Part shown: positions 1-6,980 of the stretch, one piece after another
How positions within the stretch are numbered: the stretch's first letter is position 1
Layout of the letters: each line of letters starts with the position of its first letter
From: CAILLO01 sp964579735
GTDB lineage: Bacteria > Bacillota > Clostridia > Saccharofermentanales > UBA5734
Assembly: GCA_964579735.1 (NCBI GenBank)
Contig: CAZOHH010000045.1
Location: forward strand, 1 to 18,391
Direction of reading: 5' to 3'
Length of the DNA: 18,391 nt
Made by a program: the position numbers and the translations under genes
The notes under the pieces: generated by a model
Database searches by the model: none
The model's input: the letters and a program-made list of their open reading frames with translations, nothing else
What the model was told of the DNA's origin: nothing

Positions 1-348
1 GCCGCGGTGGATGGGCGCACCCCGGTCGGCCTCCGTCTGGCCTCCGGCATTCCATACGTTGCCGGCGCGCCCGTGGGTAATGCCGTCGTGCTGGTCCGTA
101 ATCCAGGAGTTCTGGTCGTCAGCGGTCGCCTGTCCGGTGTCGTGCCGAACTCCTACTCCTTCCCCTTGCACCCGGTCGGGGTCGGATTCCTCGACTCGCT
201 GCGGAACGCGACGCCACTGGATCAAGCGGGCGACCCACTGCCCACCGCGATTCCCAGAGCAACGCCCAGCGAAGGACCGACTCCGTCGCCCGAGGCTTCG
301 CCCACCGAGGAGGAGGCCGAACCTTCCGGATTCATTCCCAGGGAATAG
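1..348 (+). CDS. C-terminal part of an unidentified protein with Pro/Ser/Thr/Glu-rich tail (5'-truncated by window edge)
   Basis: The reading frame is open from the first base to the TAG at 346-348, so the gene very likely starts upstream of the window. About 75 residues of non-repetitive, hydrophobic and glycine-containing sequence are followed by a low-complexity tail rich in Pro, Ser, Thr and Glu (for example PTPSPEASPTEEEAEPSG). Such tails are common as linkers or disordered ends of exported proteins, and the DUF4015 protein later in the window has a comparable Thr/Pro linker. I do not recognise the domain. The next gene is convergent, with only 19 bp between the two stop codons and no visible terminator. 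That it is coding is supported by the open frame and tail composition; its function is unknown. Confidence 0.5.
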   Translation, partial: AAVDGRTPVGLRLASGIPYVAGAPVGNAVVLVRNPGVLVVSGRLSGVVPNSYSFPLHPVGVGFLDSLRNATPLDQAGDPLPTAIPRATPSEGPTPSPEASPTEEEAEPSGFIPRE

Positions 349-367
349 GGTGAAACGGGACGGGACT

Positions 368-1108
368 TCAGTTCAGGTCCACATCTCCCGTGAGTTTTCG
401 GATCATCCTCGGCAGGGCGTCCTTGGACGTGCCCCAGGAGGCGTCGCGATTTCGGTGGTCGTGCATCTGGGTGAACCACTCGACTTCACCCGTCAGCCGG
501 TCGAGGCCTTTTCCCGAAACCCGGGCGAGGCTCTTCACGAAGAACTCCGCATGCTCCTGGCTCAAGTGCTGAGCCGCCCCGCGGAGCAACTCGGCGGTGT
601 GCGAAAGGCAGAAGCCCTTGCAGGTGTCGAATCGGACGCGGAACTCCTTCTCCTCGAAGTACTGCCAGAGAATCACGTCGACATAGCGGTCCATCGTGGT
701 GCGCAGTCGGTCGCACATGGCGCAGGTTCCGGTGCGGCGTTCGATCCGGTCGGCGGCCTCGAGCAGACCGGCCTTGAAGTCCCTGCCTCGGCGCAGCGCA
801 CCCCCTCTGGGCGTCGCGGCGGCTTTCGCCAACACGTCCTTCGCGGCACTGGCCGTCTCCACGGCATGCGTGTGCAACACCAATGCCAGCCCAAGCCGAT
901 TCTCGCGGCGATTATACAGGGCTGCCGCATGATCGCGGCAGAAGCCTTTTTCGTTCGTGCTGATGCGGACGTCGGGCTCCATGAGGGACGGACCCAGGAA
1001 ATAGGTCACGAGATCCTCGGAGAGCTTGCGCCGCATGCGGCACAGGGCGCACTCCCCATCCTCCGCGAAGGCGTCGTTCACCGGAATCGTGTAGATGCGT
1101 TCCTTCAT
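368..1108 (-). CDS. DUF6062 family protein, duplicated Cys/His (zinc-ligand-like) modules
   Basis: A 246-residue cytosolic protein that matches from memory the DUF6062 family of anaerobic Bacillota, with the typical start MKERIYTIPVNDAF. Its function is not established. It contains two similar modules: C20-x2-C23 followed by C57-x2-H60, and C129-x2-C132 followed by C167-x2-H170, the latter two within GFCRDH and GFCLSH. The equal spacing suggests two tetrahedral zinc sites from an internal duplication; this is inferred. There is no signal peptide or membrane segment. I chose the ATG at 1108 because the upstream GTG at 1117 lies inside the Shine-Dalgarno region (AAGGTGG) of that ATG. The gene is divergent from the DNA glycosylase, and a TATAAT box lies about 63 bp upstream of the start. 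Confidence 0.8.
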   Translation of the reverse strand: MKERIYTIPVNDAFAEDGECALCRMRRKLSEDLVTYFLGPSLMEPDVRISTNEKGFCRDHAAALYNRRENRLGLALVLHTHAVETASAAKDVLAKAAATPRGGALRRGRDFKAGLLEAADRIERRTGTCAMCDRLRTTMDRYVDVILWQYFEEKEFRVRFDTCKGFCLSHTAELLRGAAQHLSQEHAEFFVKSLARVSGKGLDRLTGEVEWFTQMHDHRNRDASWGTSKDALPRMIRKLTGDVDLN

Positions 1109-1169
1109 GCCGTCCACCTTCCGCGCCCGGCTTTTCGACTGGACCTTCCGTCCGGGCGCCGCTAGGGTC

Positions 1170-1200
1170 TATTATAGGCCAATGGGGGGTGATGCGTCAT
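1170..1200 (-). promoter_or_regulatory. Candidate promoter of the DUF6062 gene, overlapping a plus-strand -10-like box
   Basis: On the minus strand a perfect TATAAT lies at 1171-1176, with a weak -35 ATGACG (4 of 6 matches) at 1195-1200 and an 18-bp spacer. On the plus strand the same bases read TATTAT (1170-1175), a possible -10 for the glycosylase gene whose ATG is at 1199, but no good plus -35 is seen. The minus-strand -35 would overlap the glycosylase start codon. The boxes are seen directly; promoter function is inferred. Confidence 0.5.
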
Positions 1201-2290
1201 GGACTGTCTGGGTTTCCGCCTCGTCGAATCCTACGAGGCGGATTCGAGTGCTTTGAGCCGACGCGTGCCCGTCATCGCGGTGAAGGATGTCGCCGACCTA
1301 TCTCCCTACGGCTTCGACCTGGCGGCCACGTTGGAAAGCGGACAGGCCTTCCGTTGGCGCCGTCTTCCGGACGCACAGGAGCAAGGGGGGGCGTCGTCCG
1401 GAAAGGGAAGGTGCGTCAACCACCGCTTTTCCGGCATCGTCCGCGGTCGGGCCGTGGAAACCCACCTCACGCCCGACGGTCGCGACCTCGTCCTGACCGG
1501 CTGCGCGGCAGAGGACTTCGCGGAGGTCTTCCACCCGTACTTCGACCTTGGCCGGGACTATGCCCCGATTCTCCGGGCCGTAGCGAAGGATCCCTTCATG
1601 GAGGCCGCGCTGCGCTTCGGCGGCGGCGCCCGCCTGCTCGTCCAGGAGTTCCATGAAACGCTGTTTTCCTACATCCTGTCTGCGCAGAACAACATCCCGC
1701 GGATCATGGGACTCGTCGAAGCGCTTTCCGCATCCTATGGCGATCCCCTCCCCGACTCCGCCCTTCTGGCCGCTGCCGGTCATGCGACGTCCCCGGACGG
1801 GTCCATGTTCTCCTTCCCCTCCGTCGAGGCCTTGGCCCGAGCCGCCGACCGCTGTCGCGGGCGACTCGACGGCTGTCGCTCCAATGCCCTCTGCGCCGGC
1901 GCGTTCGCAGGCTATCGATGCCCCTACCTGATGCGCACGGCGATGGCCCTGCACCGGGGAGGGGTCGTCCCGGACCCGGAGACGCTGCGTGCCCTTCCGG
2001 CGGACGCGGCCCGGGACGCCCTTCGGGTGTTGCCCGGCGTCGGTGCGAAGGTAGCGGACTGCACGCTGCTGTCGAGCGGGCTGCACACCGAGGTGTGCCC
2101 CGTGGACCGCTGGGTGGAGCGCACGATCCGAACCGTGTACTTGTCCGGGGAGTCGGAGGAAGCGGGCACCGAGGGGGTGCGCCGCTTCGTCGAAGGATAT
2201 TTCGGCTCCAATGCCGGGTTCGCGCAGCTGTGGTTCTTCCTTTATTCGCGGTCCGGAGGCGGGCTGTCCGCGACGGCGCCGAGCGTCTGA
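1199..2290 (+). CDS. ogg: 8-oxoguanine DNA glycosylase (OGG1-type, HhH-GPD family)
   Basis: A base-excision repair enzyme that removes 8-oxoguanine and nicks the abasic site. The 363 residues show an N-terminal OGG1-like beta domain (ESGQAFRW at 46-53, FSGIVRG at 77-83), the helical segment SAQNNIPRI (161-169), and the helix-hairpin-helix LPGVGAKVADC (278-288) with catalytic Lys284. Asp303 lies in VCPVDRWVERT. These match the bacterial and archaeal OGG1 group rather than Nth or MutY; no Fe-S cysteine cluster is seen at the C-terminus. The ATG at 1199 has a G-rich Shine-Dalgarno (GGGGGGTGA) 5-6 bp upstream, but the first 22 residues are atypical, and a GTG at 1265 would give a more family-like N-terminus. 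Its last 49 bp overlap the convergent Asp23-type gene. Confidence 0.93.
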   Translation: MDCLGFRLVESYEADSSALSRRVPVIAVKDVADLSPYGFDLAATLESGQAFRWRRLPDAQEQGGASSGKGRCVNHRFSGIVRGRAVETHLTPDGRDLVLTGCAAEDFAEVFHPYFDLGRDYAPILRAVAKDPFMEAALRFGGGARLLVQEFHETLFSYILSAQNNIPRIMGLVEALSASYGDPLPDSALLAAAGHATSPDGSMFSFPSVEALARAADRCRGRLDGCRSNALCAGAFAGYRCPYLMRTAMALHRGGVVPDPETLRALPADAARDALRVLPGVGAKVADCTLLSSGLHTEVCPVDRWVERTIRTVYLSGESEEAGTEGVRRFVEGYFGSNAGFAQLWFFLYSRSGGGLSATAPSV

Positions 2291-3297
2291 CCCTGCGGCG
2301 GGTGCACGACGCGCCTGGCCCGTACATCGACGGTCATGACGTTGATCGACGTGTATTTCTCGATTTCACGGACGATGCGGTTCTGCGCCTCCCGGAGCAC
2401 CTCCTGGGCGTTGAATCCATAATACAGGGACAACTCCACCTTGATTTCGGCTCCATAGGCGTCGTTCCCAGCCTCGAATCCGACCAGTCCCGCCACGCCG
2501 CGCACGCGGCGAAGGATCAGTTCCGTCATGCTGCGCAACGCCTCGTCGGAGATGGTGTACTGTCCAAGGCTCGAGAACGTGGGGCGCACGACGGTGCGTT
2601 CCGCGTCGATGGGCACGGAGGAGGTGGAGCGGTCGCGGCGCCGGAGCAGGCGGGTCAAGGGTTCGGAGAAGTATCCGGAGAACTCGTGCTTGATTTCGAG
2701 ACTCGGGACCGGTATCGCGTGCTTGCCTTCGCGGAGGCGGGTGCTGATCGCCGTTCGGATCTCGTCCTCGGTGCTGACGTCCTCGATGTGGATGCGCTCG
2801 ATCGGAGGGGTCAGCCAGAGGTTCCCGCAGATCTTATCGACCATCCCGTCGGAAGTTCCGAGGACCATGATCGTATCGGGGGCCTGCTCCTGGATGGAAC
2901 GACGCATGACGGAGGCGCGTCCCTCCTCGACGAAGAGCGCCTGGCGCACCGACTCGAGGCGGGAGTTCGCCCTTTTGGCCGACAATCCAGCCACGATCCG
3001 TCCCCCGTGGATCAGGAGGCCGTCGTCGATGATGTACGATACGGCATGCGTGCGTGCGACCTTCAGGGCGCGCGTGCTCTTGCCGGTGCCGGAGGAGCCG
3101 ATGAAGCCGATGATGCGAACGGTGGCGAGGGCTTCGCGCATCGCCTCCCTGACCTTGTCCTCCTCGGCGGCCTGACGATTCGCCGGGGCGCGCGAAACGG
3201 CCACGGCGATCCTGCCGATCGTGCTGCGGATCACAGGGGGCTTTCGCTCCTTGTCCTTTTCCTTGTCCTTGTCCGTGGCCTTGCCGGTTTCCTTCAT
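2242..3297 (-). CDS. P-loop NTPase fused to an Asp23/Gls24 envelope-stress domain
   Basis: A 351-residue protein with two parts. Residues 1-20 are a charged Lys/Asp/Glu stretch. Residues 60-210 form a P-loop NTPase-like domain with Walker A GSSGTGKST (67-75) and a conserved-looking YIIDDGLLIHGGRIV at 88-102. Residues 238-330 resemble Asp23/Gls24, the alkaline-shock and cell-envelope stress family, including AEIKVELSLYYGFN. The C-terminus ends SPPPDRE, the only PPP run I found in the window's proteins. Such fusions are, from memory, annotated simply as Asp23/Gls24 family proteins in Clostridia; nucleotide binding is inferred. It is the last gene of the Nudix-yigZ-yebC operon, 31 bp after yebC, with an AGGGGA ribosome site. 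Its 3' end lies inside the convergent glycosylase gene, and no terminator was seen. Confidence 0.85.
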   Translation of the reverse strand: MKETGKATDKDKEKDKERKPPVIRSTIGRIAVAVSRAPANRQAAEEDKVREAMREALATVRIIGFIGSSGTGKSTRALKVARTHAVSYIIDDGLLIHGGRIVAGLSAKRANSRLESVRQALFVEEGRASVMRRSIQEQAPDTIMVLGTSDGMVDKICGNLWLTPPIERIHIEDVSTEDEIRTAISTRLREGKHAIPVPSLEIKHEFSGYFSEPLTRLLRRRDRSTSSVPIDAERTVVRPTFSSLGQYTISDEALRSMTELILRRVRGVAGLVGFEAGNDAYGAEIKVELSLYYGFNAQEVLREAQNRIVREIEKYTSINVMTVDVRARRVVHPPQGQTLGAVADSPPPDRE

Positions 3298-3328
3298 TCA
3301 GAGTCCCCTCGCGCGGATTCGCGCCGGG

Positions 3329-4054
3329 TCAGGAATCCCAGTTGTGGAAGACTTCCTGGACGTCGTCGTGACCCTCGAGCATCTCGAGCATCTTCTCCAG
3401 GTCCTCGGCCATGTCCTTGTCGTCGACCTTCGTCCAGGTGACGGGCACCATGCGGATCGAGGCGTCGAGGAAGGCGTACCCCTTCTTTTCGAGGGCGTCC
3501 CGCACGGAATAATAGTCGCCCGTCGACGTTTCGATCTCGTAGACCTCGTCCTCGGTGGAGAAGTCCTCCGCGCCGGCCTCCAGCACATCGCCCATGACGG
3601 CGTCCTCGTCCGGACGGTTTTCCTTGTCGACGACGAGCACGCCCTTCTCCTGGAAGAGGAAGGAGACGCAGCCGCTCGTGCCGAGGTTCCCCCCGAACTT
3701 GTCGAAGAGGTGTCGGATATCGCCCGCGGTTCGGTTCCGATTGTCCGTGGCCGTCTTCACGATCACGGCAACGCCGCCAGGTCCGTAGCCTTCGTAGGAG
3801 ATCTCCTCGAAGTTCTCCCCTTCAGCGGCTCCTGCGGCCTTCTTGATGCTGCGCGTGATGTTGTCGTTCGGCATGTTGGCCGCCTTTGCCTTCGCGATCG
3901 TATCCTTGAGCTTCGAGTTGGCTTCCGGGTCCGTGCCGCCCGAGCGCACCGCGATCGCGATTTCGCGTCCGATCTTCGTGAAGGTGCTTCCCTTGGCAGC
4001 GTCGACGGCGCCCTTGCGACGCTTGATGTTCGCCCATTTGCTATGTCCTGACAT
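3329..4054 (-). CDS. yebC: YebC/PmpR (TACO1) family translation/transcription factor
   Basis: A 241-residue cytosolic protein, full length for the family, with the signature N-terminus MSGHSKWANIKRRKGAVDA, the NMPNDNITRSIKKA segment and YEGYGPGGVAVIV. The family was long called transcriptional regulators; more recent work on YebC and mitochondrial TACO1 supports a role in helping ribosomes through polyproline stretches. Which role applies here cannot be told from the sequence. The ATG at 4054 follows a strong GGAGGAG. It sits 44 bp after yigZ and 31 bp before the P-loop/Asp23 gene in a co-directional run, so co-transcription is likely. All expected family regions are present, with no truncation. 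Confidence 0.97.
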   Translation of the reverse strand: MSGHSKWANIKRRKGAVDAAKGSTFTKIGREIAIAVRSGGTDPEANSKLKDTIAKAKAANMPNDNITRSIKKAAGAAEGENFEEISYEGYGPGGVAVIVKTATDNRNRTAGDIRHLFDKFGGNLGTSGCVSFLFQEKGVLVVDKENRPDEDAVMGDVLEAGAEDFSTEDEVYEIETSTGDYYSVRDALEKKGYAFLDASIRMVPVTWTKVDDKDMAEDLEKMLEMLEGHDDVQEVFHNWDS

Positions 4055-4098
4055 GCTTTCTCCTCCGAGTTCGTTTGGAATGCGACTTCATTCTACCT

Positions 4099-4770
4099 TC
4101 AGGGACGGGGGCGGGACAAGGGCCGCTCGGGAACGCCCTTCGCATCGAGCGAAACGGATGCGGACCCAAGGGATTCGATCAACCCGGATCCTGCCGTGAG
4201 ATCCTCGAGAAGCCTACGGAAGACTTCTTCGGATCCTGTCGGAACGAGGGCCGTGAATTCGGCGTCGATGCCGCAGGAGAGATCCAGAAGTCCAAAGCCG
4301 CTTGCACGAAGTCCTCGCTGGACGCGTTCGAGATCCATGTAGCGGACGGTCGTGCGGTATACGGCACAGGGTGCGACGTCGACGACGCCCGCGGCATCGA
4401 GCGCAAGGGCGGCCGCCTGGCCATAGGCGCGGACGAGACCTCCCGTGCCGAGCTGGGTTCCTCCGTAATACCGAACCACCACGATGGCGGCATCCTCGAT
4501 CCCCTTGCGCGTCAGCGCCTCGAGAACCGGAAGGCCGGCCGTTCCCTGTGGTTCTCCGTCATCCGAGTGTTTCTGGAGACGAAGCTCGCCGCCCAGGATC
4601 CAGGCCGGGACGTGATGGGTGGCATCCGGGAATTCCGCCCGGATGCCACCCAGAAAGGCCGAAGCCTGCTCTTCATCGGATATCGGGGCGCAGACCGCGT
4701 GGAACACGGAACGGCGCTCCTCGAACCGGATCCGTGCCGACCGGGCAACGGTCCGGTACGCTCCCCTCAT
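4099..4770 (-). CDS. yigZ: YigZ/IMPACT family protein
   Basis: A 223-residue cytosolic protein of the YigZ/IMPACT family. Residues 69-79 (SDDGEPQGTAG) and 98-117 (within VVRYYGGTQLGTGGLVRAYG) are the family signature of the N-terminal Impact domain. The C-terminal 85 residues have the ferredoxin-like fold expected of the DUF1949 half. The eukaryotic relative IMPACT modulates GCN2; the bacterial role is not settled, though ribosome or nucleic-acid association is often proposed. The start codon lies 4 bp beyond the Nudix-like stop codon, and the AGGAG ribosome site is inside the end of that gene, so expression is probably coupled. The last 15 residues are Arg/Pro-rich and variable. Confidence 0.93.
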   Translation of the reverse strand: MRGAYRTVARSARIRFEERRSVFHAVCAPISDEEQASAFLGGIRAEFPDATHHVPAWILGGELRLQKHSDDGEPQGTAGLPVLEALTRKGIEDAAIVVVRYYGGTQLGTGGLVRAYGQAAALALDAAGVVDVAPCAVYRTTVRYMDLERVQRGLRASGFGLLDLSCGIDAEFTALVPTGSEEVFRRLLEDLTAGSGLIESLGSASVSLDAKGVPERPLSRPRP

Positions 4771-4774
4771 CGGA

Positions 4775-5188
4775 TCACACGCACTCCTTGTACTTCTGGT
4801 AGGAGAGCATCAGGAGCGATTTGTCCTGGCTGTAGGTGACCCGCTCCATCGCCTCTTCGACTGGAAGGAACTCCCCTTCGAAGAACTCCTGATCGACGTT
4901 CGGAATGACTTCTCCCGAGTCCGCTCTCATGATGTACCATGTGATCTTGTTGCAGACCGGGCGTTGCCGCGAGACCGAGAAGAATTCGTAGTTGGTCCTT
5001 CCGGCCGTGGCGACGATCCGCGCTCGCACACCCGCTTCGAGATTCACCCGGGAGACGGCGACCTCGTCCGGGTAGTCGCCGCTTCGAATCGCACCCTTCG
5101 GGAAGACCCACTCGCCCTTCTCGTTCTTGAGGACAAGGACCTTGTCGCCGTGGAAGACCACTCCGCCTGCGCAGTTTCGGACCAGCAT
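4775..5188 (-). CDS. Nudix-fold protein with degenerate Nudix box
   Basis: A 137-residue Nudix-fold protein, first in the operon with yigZ, yebC and the Asp23 fusion. The overall fold is clear: AGGVVFHGDKVLVLKN, then EWVFPKG, then box-like residues 32-54. Compared with the canonical Gx5Ex7REUxEExGU, it keeps Gly32, Glu51, Gly53 and Val54, but has Asp38 for Glu, Ser46-Arg47 for Arg-Glu, and Leu50 for Glu. Two of the metal-binding glutamates are therefore missing, so pyrophosphohydrolase activity is doubtful; a binding role is possible. From memory, similar clostridial proteins share the downstream region around VSRQRPVCNKITWYIM. The ATG at 5188 follows AGGAGGAGGT. The predicted leader contains a 9-bp hairpin. 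Confidence 0.85.
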   Translation of the reverse strand: MLVRNCAGGVVFHGDKVLVLKNEKGEWVFPKGAIRSGDYPDEVAVSRVNLEAGVRARIVATAGRTNYEFFSVSRQRPVCNKITWYIMRADSGEVIPNVDQEFFEGEFLPVEEAMERVTYSQDKSLLMLSYQKYKECV

Positions 5189-5208
5189 GGACTACCTCCT
5201 CCTGCGAG

Positions 5209-5229
5209 GGAAGGCCTCGGAGGCCTTCC
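5209..5229 (-). promoter_or_regulatory. Perfect hairpin in the predicted leader of the Nudix-yigZ-yebC operon
   Basis: A perfect 9-bp inverted repeat, GGAAGGCCT and AGGCCTTCC, flanks a 3-base loop. It lies between the candidate -10 box (5245-5250) and the ribosome site (about 5192-5201) of the Nudix-like gene, so it would be near the 5' end of the transcript. No T-run follows on the minus strand, so it is not a typical terminator. It could be a leader-stability or regulatory hairpin, or a palindromic protein site. Confidence 0.55.
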
Positions 5230-5244
5230 GATCCGCTCGCCTTC

Positions 5245-5250
5245 ATTGTA
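5245..5250 (-). promoter_or_regulatory. Candidate -10 box for the Nudix-yigZ-yebC-asp23 operon
   Basis: TACAAT on the minus strand, 5 of 6 matches to TATAAT, lies 57 bp upstream of the Nudix-like ATG. No convincing -35 was found at 16-18 bp. This is a weak, position-based call. Confidence 0.4.
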
Positions 5251-5281
5251 GCAGAATTTGCCGGGGATGGACCGCGGAGGG

Positions 5282-5310
5282 TTGAGCCGGCGCGCTTTTT
5301 CGGGTAGGAT
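5282..5310 (+). promoter_or_regulatory. Candidate sigma-A-type promoter of the DUF4015 gene
   Basis: TTGAGC (5282-5287) is separated by exactly 17 bp from TAGGAT (5305-5310), each with 4 of 6 consensus matches. It lies 53 bp upstream of the ATG at 5363 and downstream of the earlier in-frame start at 5258, so it supports the later start. Confidence 0.45.
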
Positions 5311-5362
5311 GACGGTGTCGGATCCGGATTCTGCCGGGTCCACGTCTGCAGGAGGTAACGAG

Positions 5363-6751
5363 ATGCCGGGATCGCTCCGACGCGCTGAACCGAGACGTTC
5401 TGCCAGAGGTCGTTTAATCGTTCTCTCCGTCCTCGCCATTCTGCTCGCGACGGCCCTCGTCTCCTTCGCTGCAGGGTTCTTCGACGCCCCGCCCTCCCCG
5501 ACCGGCGGCGTCACGCCGACTTCCTCGATCGAAGATCCGAGCGCCACGCCCGCACCCGGCGACCCGACGGGAACCCCCATCCCCACCGGCACGCCGACCC
5601 CCGAACCGACCCCCACCGTCGGGGCATATCCCACACCGGACTTCTCGAAGAACCTGTCCAACCCGGACGATTTCTTCGGCCCGCTGCCGACCGTCTCCGA
5701 CCCGAAGAAGGCGGACCACTTCCCCGTCCGCGCCCTCTATGTCGCCGGCGGCGTCAACATGACCGCGAACCTTGCGCTGATCAAGAGCTCCGAGGACCTG
5801 AACACGGTCGTCGTGGACCTGAAGGAATCCGATGGCATCTATTTCAAATCGAAGAATGCCATGGCCATATCCATCGGTGCCGTCAAGGGCGGCATCGATC
5901 TGAAGGGCTTCGCCGCGACCTGTCACGCCGCGGGAGTCCGTGTGATCGGCCGAATCGTCATCTTCAAGGACCCGATCCTCGCCAAGGCCCGCCCCGATCT
6001 CTGTCTCCGCGACCAGGCGGGGAACACGCTCCAGTTCTCGAACGAGGGGGGGCTGGCCTTCGTCAGTCCCTATCGGCAGGAAGTCTGGGACTACAACATC
6101 GCCCTTGCCCAGGAAGCCGTCGCCCTCGGCGTCGACGAGATCCAGTTCGACTATGTGCGGTTCCCCACGGGCGGAACCAAGTCCGGCGCTGCGATATATG
6201 TTGGGCCGACGGGAATGTACCCGACCCGAATCCAGACCATCAACCGCTTCCTCTCGAAGGCGAAGGTCGAGATCACCGATCGCTTGGGCATCCCGTTGGG
6301 AGCGGATCTCTTCGGAATCATCCTCTCCAGCCGGACGGACGGCAAGAACCTCGGCCAGGACTGGGCTTCGGTCGGCCTCGTTCCCGGAATCGACAACCTC
6401 TGCCCCATGATCTACCCGTCCCATTACGCGAACAGCTCCACGACGCATTACAGTGGCAACGGAACGGGCACCTACCTGAACGGCATCCTCTTCAAGAAAC
6501 CCGACCTCGAGCCTTACGCCGTGATGTACAACGCGCTGATCCTCGGCAAGGTTTCGACGCAGCAAGCGGGTTATTCCGCCGTACGCACCTACCTTCAGGC
6601 CTTCACCGCCTCCTACCTCCCGTCCGGGTACTACCAGACCTATGGTGCGGATGAGATCGCCGCCCAGATCAAGGCCATCCGGGATGCAGGATTCGACGAG
6701 TATATCTGCTGGAATTCCAAAGCGTCCTACCCGGCTGCCGCCTTCGACTAG
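5363..6751 (+). CDS. Membrane-anchored putative glycoside hydrolase (DUF4015-type TIM barrel)
   Basis: A 462-residue surface protein. Residues 17-39 are a single hydrophobic segment after an Arg-rich start, so it is a membrane anchor or uncleaved signal. Residues 42-93 are a Thr/Pro-rich linker (for example PTGTPTPEPTPT) like a wall-spanning spacer. Residues 118-460 form a TIM-barrel domain resembling DUF4015 putative glycoside hydrolases, with VVVDLKESDG, QFDYVRFP (261-268) and PMIYPSHY (348-355). Acidic residues in these motifs are candidate catalytic or substrate contacts. The substrate is unknown; cell-wall or extracellular polysaccharide is a guess. The start at 5363 is chosen over an in-frame ATG at 5258 because GGAGGT lies 7 bp upstream of it and the candidate promoter lies between the two. 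The gene appears monocistronic. Confidence 0.88.
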   Translation: MPGSLRRAEPRRSARGRLIVLSVLAILLATALVSFAAGFFDAPPSPTGGVTPTSSIEDPSATPAPGDPTGTPIPTGTPTPEPTPTVGAYPTPDFSKNLSNPDDFFGPLPTVSDPKKADHFPVRALYVAGGVNMTANLALIKSSEDLNTVVVDLKESDGIYFKSKNAMAISIGAVKGGIDLKGFAATCHAAGVRVIGRIVIFKDPILAKARPDLCLRDQAGNTLQFSNEGGLAFVSPYRQEVWDYNIALAQEAVALGVDEIQFDYVRFPTGGTKSGAAIYVGPTGMYPTRIQTINRFLSKAKVEITDRLGIPLGADLFGIILSSRTDGKNLGQDWASVGLVPGIDNLCPMIYPSHYANSSTTHYSGNGTGTYLNGILFKKPDLEPYAVMYNALILGKVSTQQAGYSAVRTYLQAFTASYLPSGYYQTYGADEIAAQIKAIRDAGFDEYICWNSKASYPAAAFD

Positions 6752-6774
6752 AACCAACTCGAATCTCCCTCGAC

Positions 6775-6822
6775 AAAAAAATAAGAAGACCTTTGCGGAA
6801 GGAGGGTACCGCAAAGGTCTTC
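6775..6822 (-). terminator. Strong Rho-independent terminator read on the minus strand
   Basis: A perfect 14-bp inverted repeat (6785-6798 with 6809-6822, GAAGACCTTTGCGG) has a 10-base loop. On the minus strand it is followed by a T-rich tract (seven consecutive T at 6775-6781). On the plus strand no U-run follows, so it is oriented for minus-strand transcripts. The nearest annotated minus gene, serS, ends about 310 bp away, so it either ends a long serS 3' UTR or terminates an unannotated RNA. It also sits 33 bp after the DUF4015 stop and could protect that mRNA's 3' end. Confidence 0.8.
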
Positions 6823-6980
6823 ACTGTCTCAAAGGGACTTCCCGTCCTATGCCAGTAAAAACGGGAGGTCCACGAGTCTTCGGGAGGTTTCCGGTCCGCT
6901 TTTCTTTTGTCTATGGCTTCAGCATACCCCCCACAGGTGTCTGAATTCCGTTGGCCCTGTGAAGAATCCGTGAACGTTCG
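6823..6980. other. Non-coding stretch without a recognised gene
   Basis: No convincing coding frame or known RNA was recognised. It contains a few short inverted repeats: CACAGG/CCTGTG at 6932-6937 and 6956-6961, and TCCCGT/ACGGGA at 6840-6845 and 6861-6866. It lies directly upstream, on the minus strand, of the strong terminator, so it could be serS 3' UTR or a small RNA. No clear promoter was found within it. Confidence 0.4.

Noticed and set aside
11..1165. A 384-residue plus-strand open frame across the first kilobase
   Set aside because: It runs antisense to the DUF6062 gene, has no recognisable domain and an Arg/Pro-rich composition typical of a GC-rich shadow frame.
5258..5362. Earlier start for the DUF4015 protein at 5258
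   Set aside because: It would precede the candidate promoter, lacks a good ribosome site, and adds 35 residues before the membrane segment. The ATG at 5363 has a strong GGAGGT.
6823..6980. 6S, SRP or tmRNA in the region before the terminator
   Set aside because: I looked for the SRP core (GGTCCGGAAGG-like), tmRNA-like ends and a 6S-like bubble but found none I could support.
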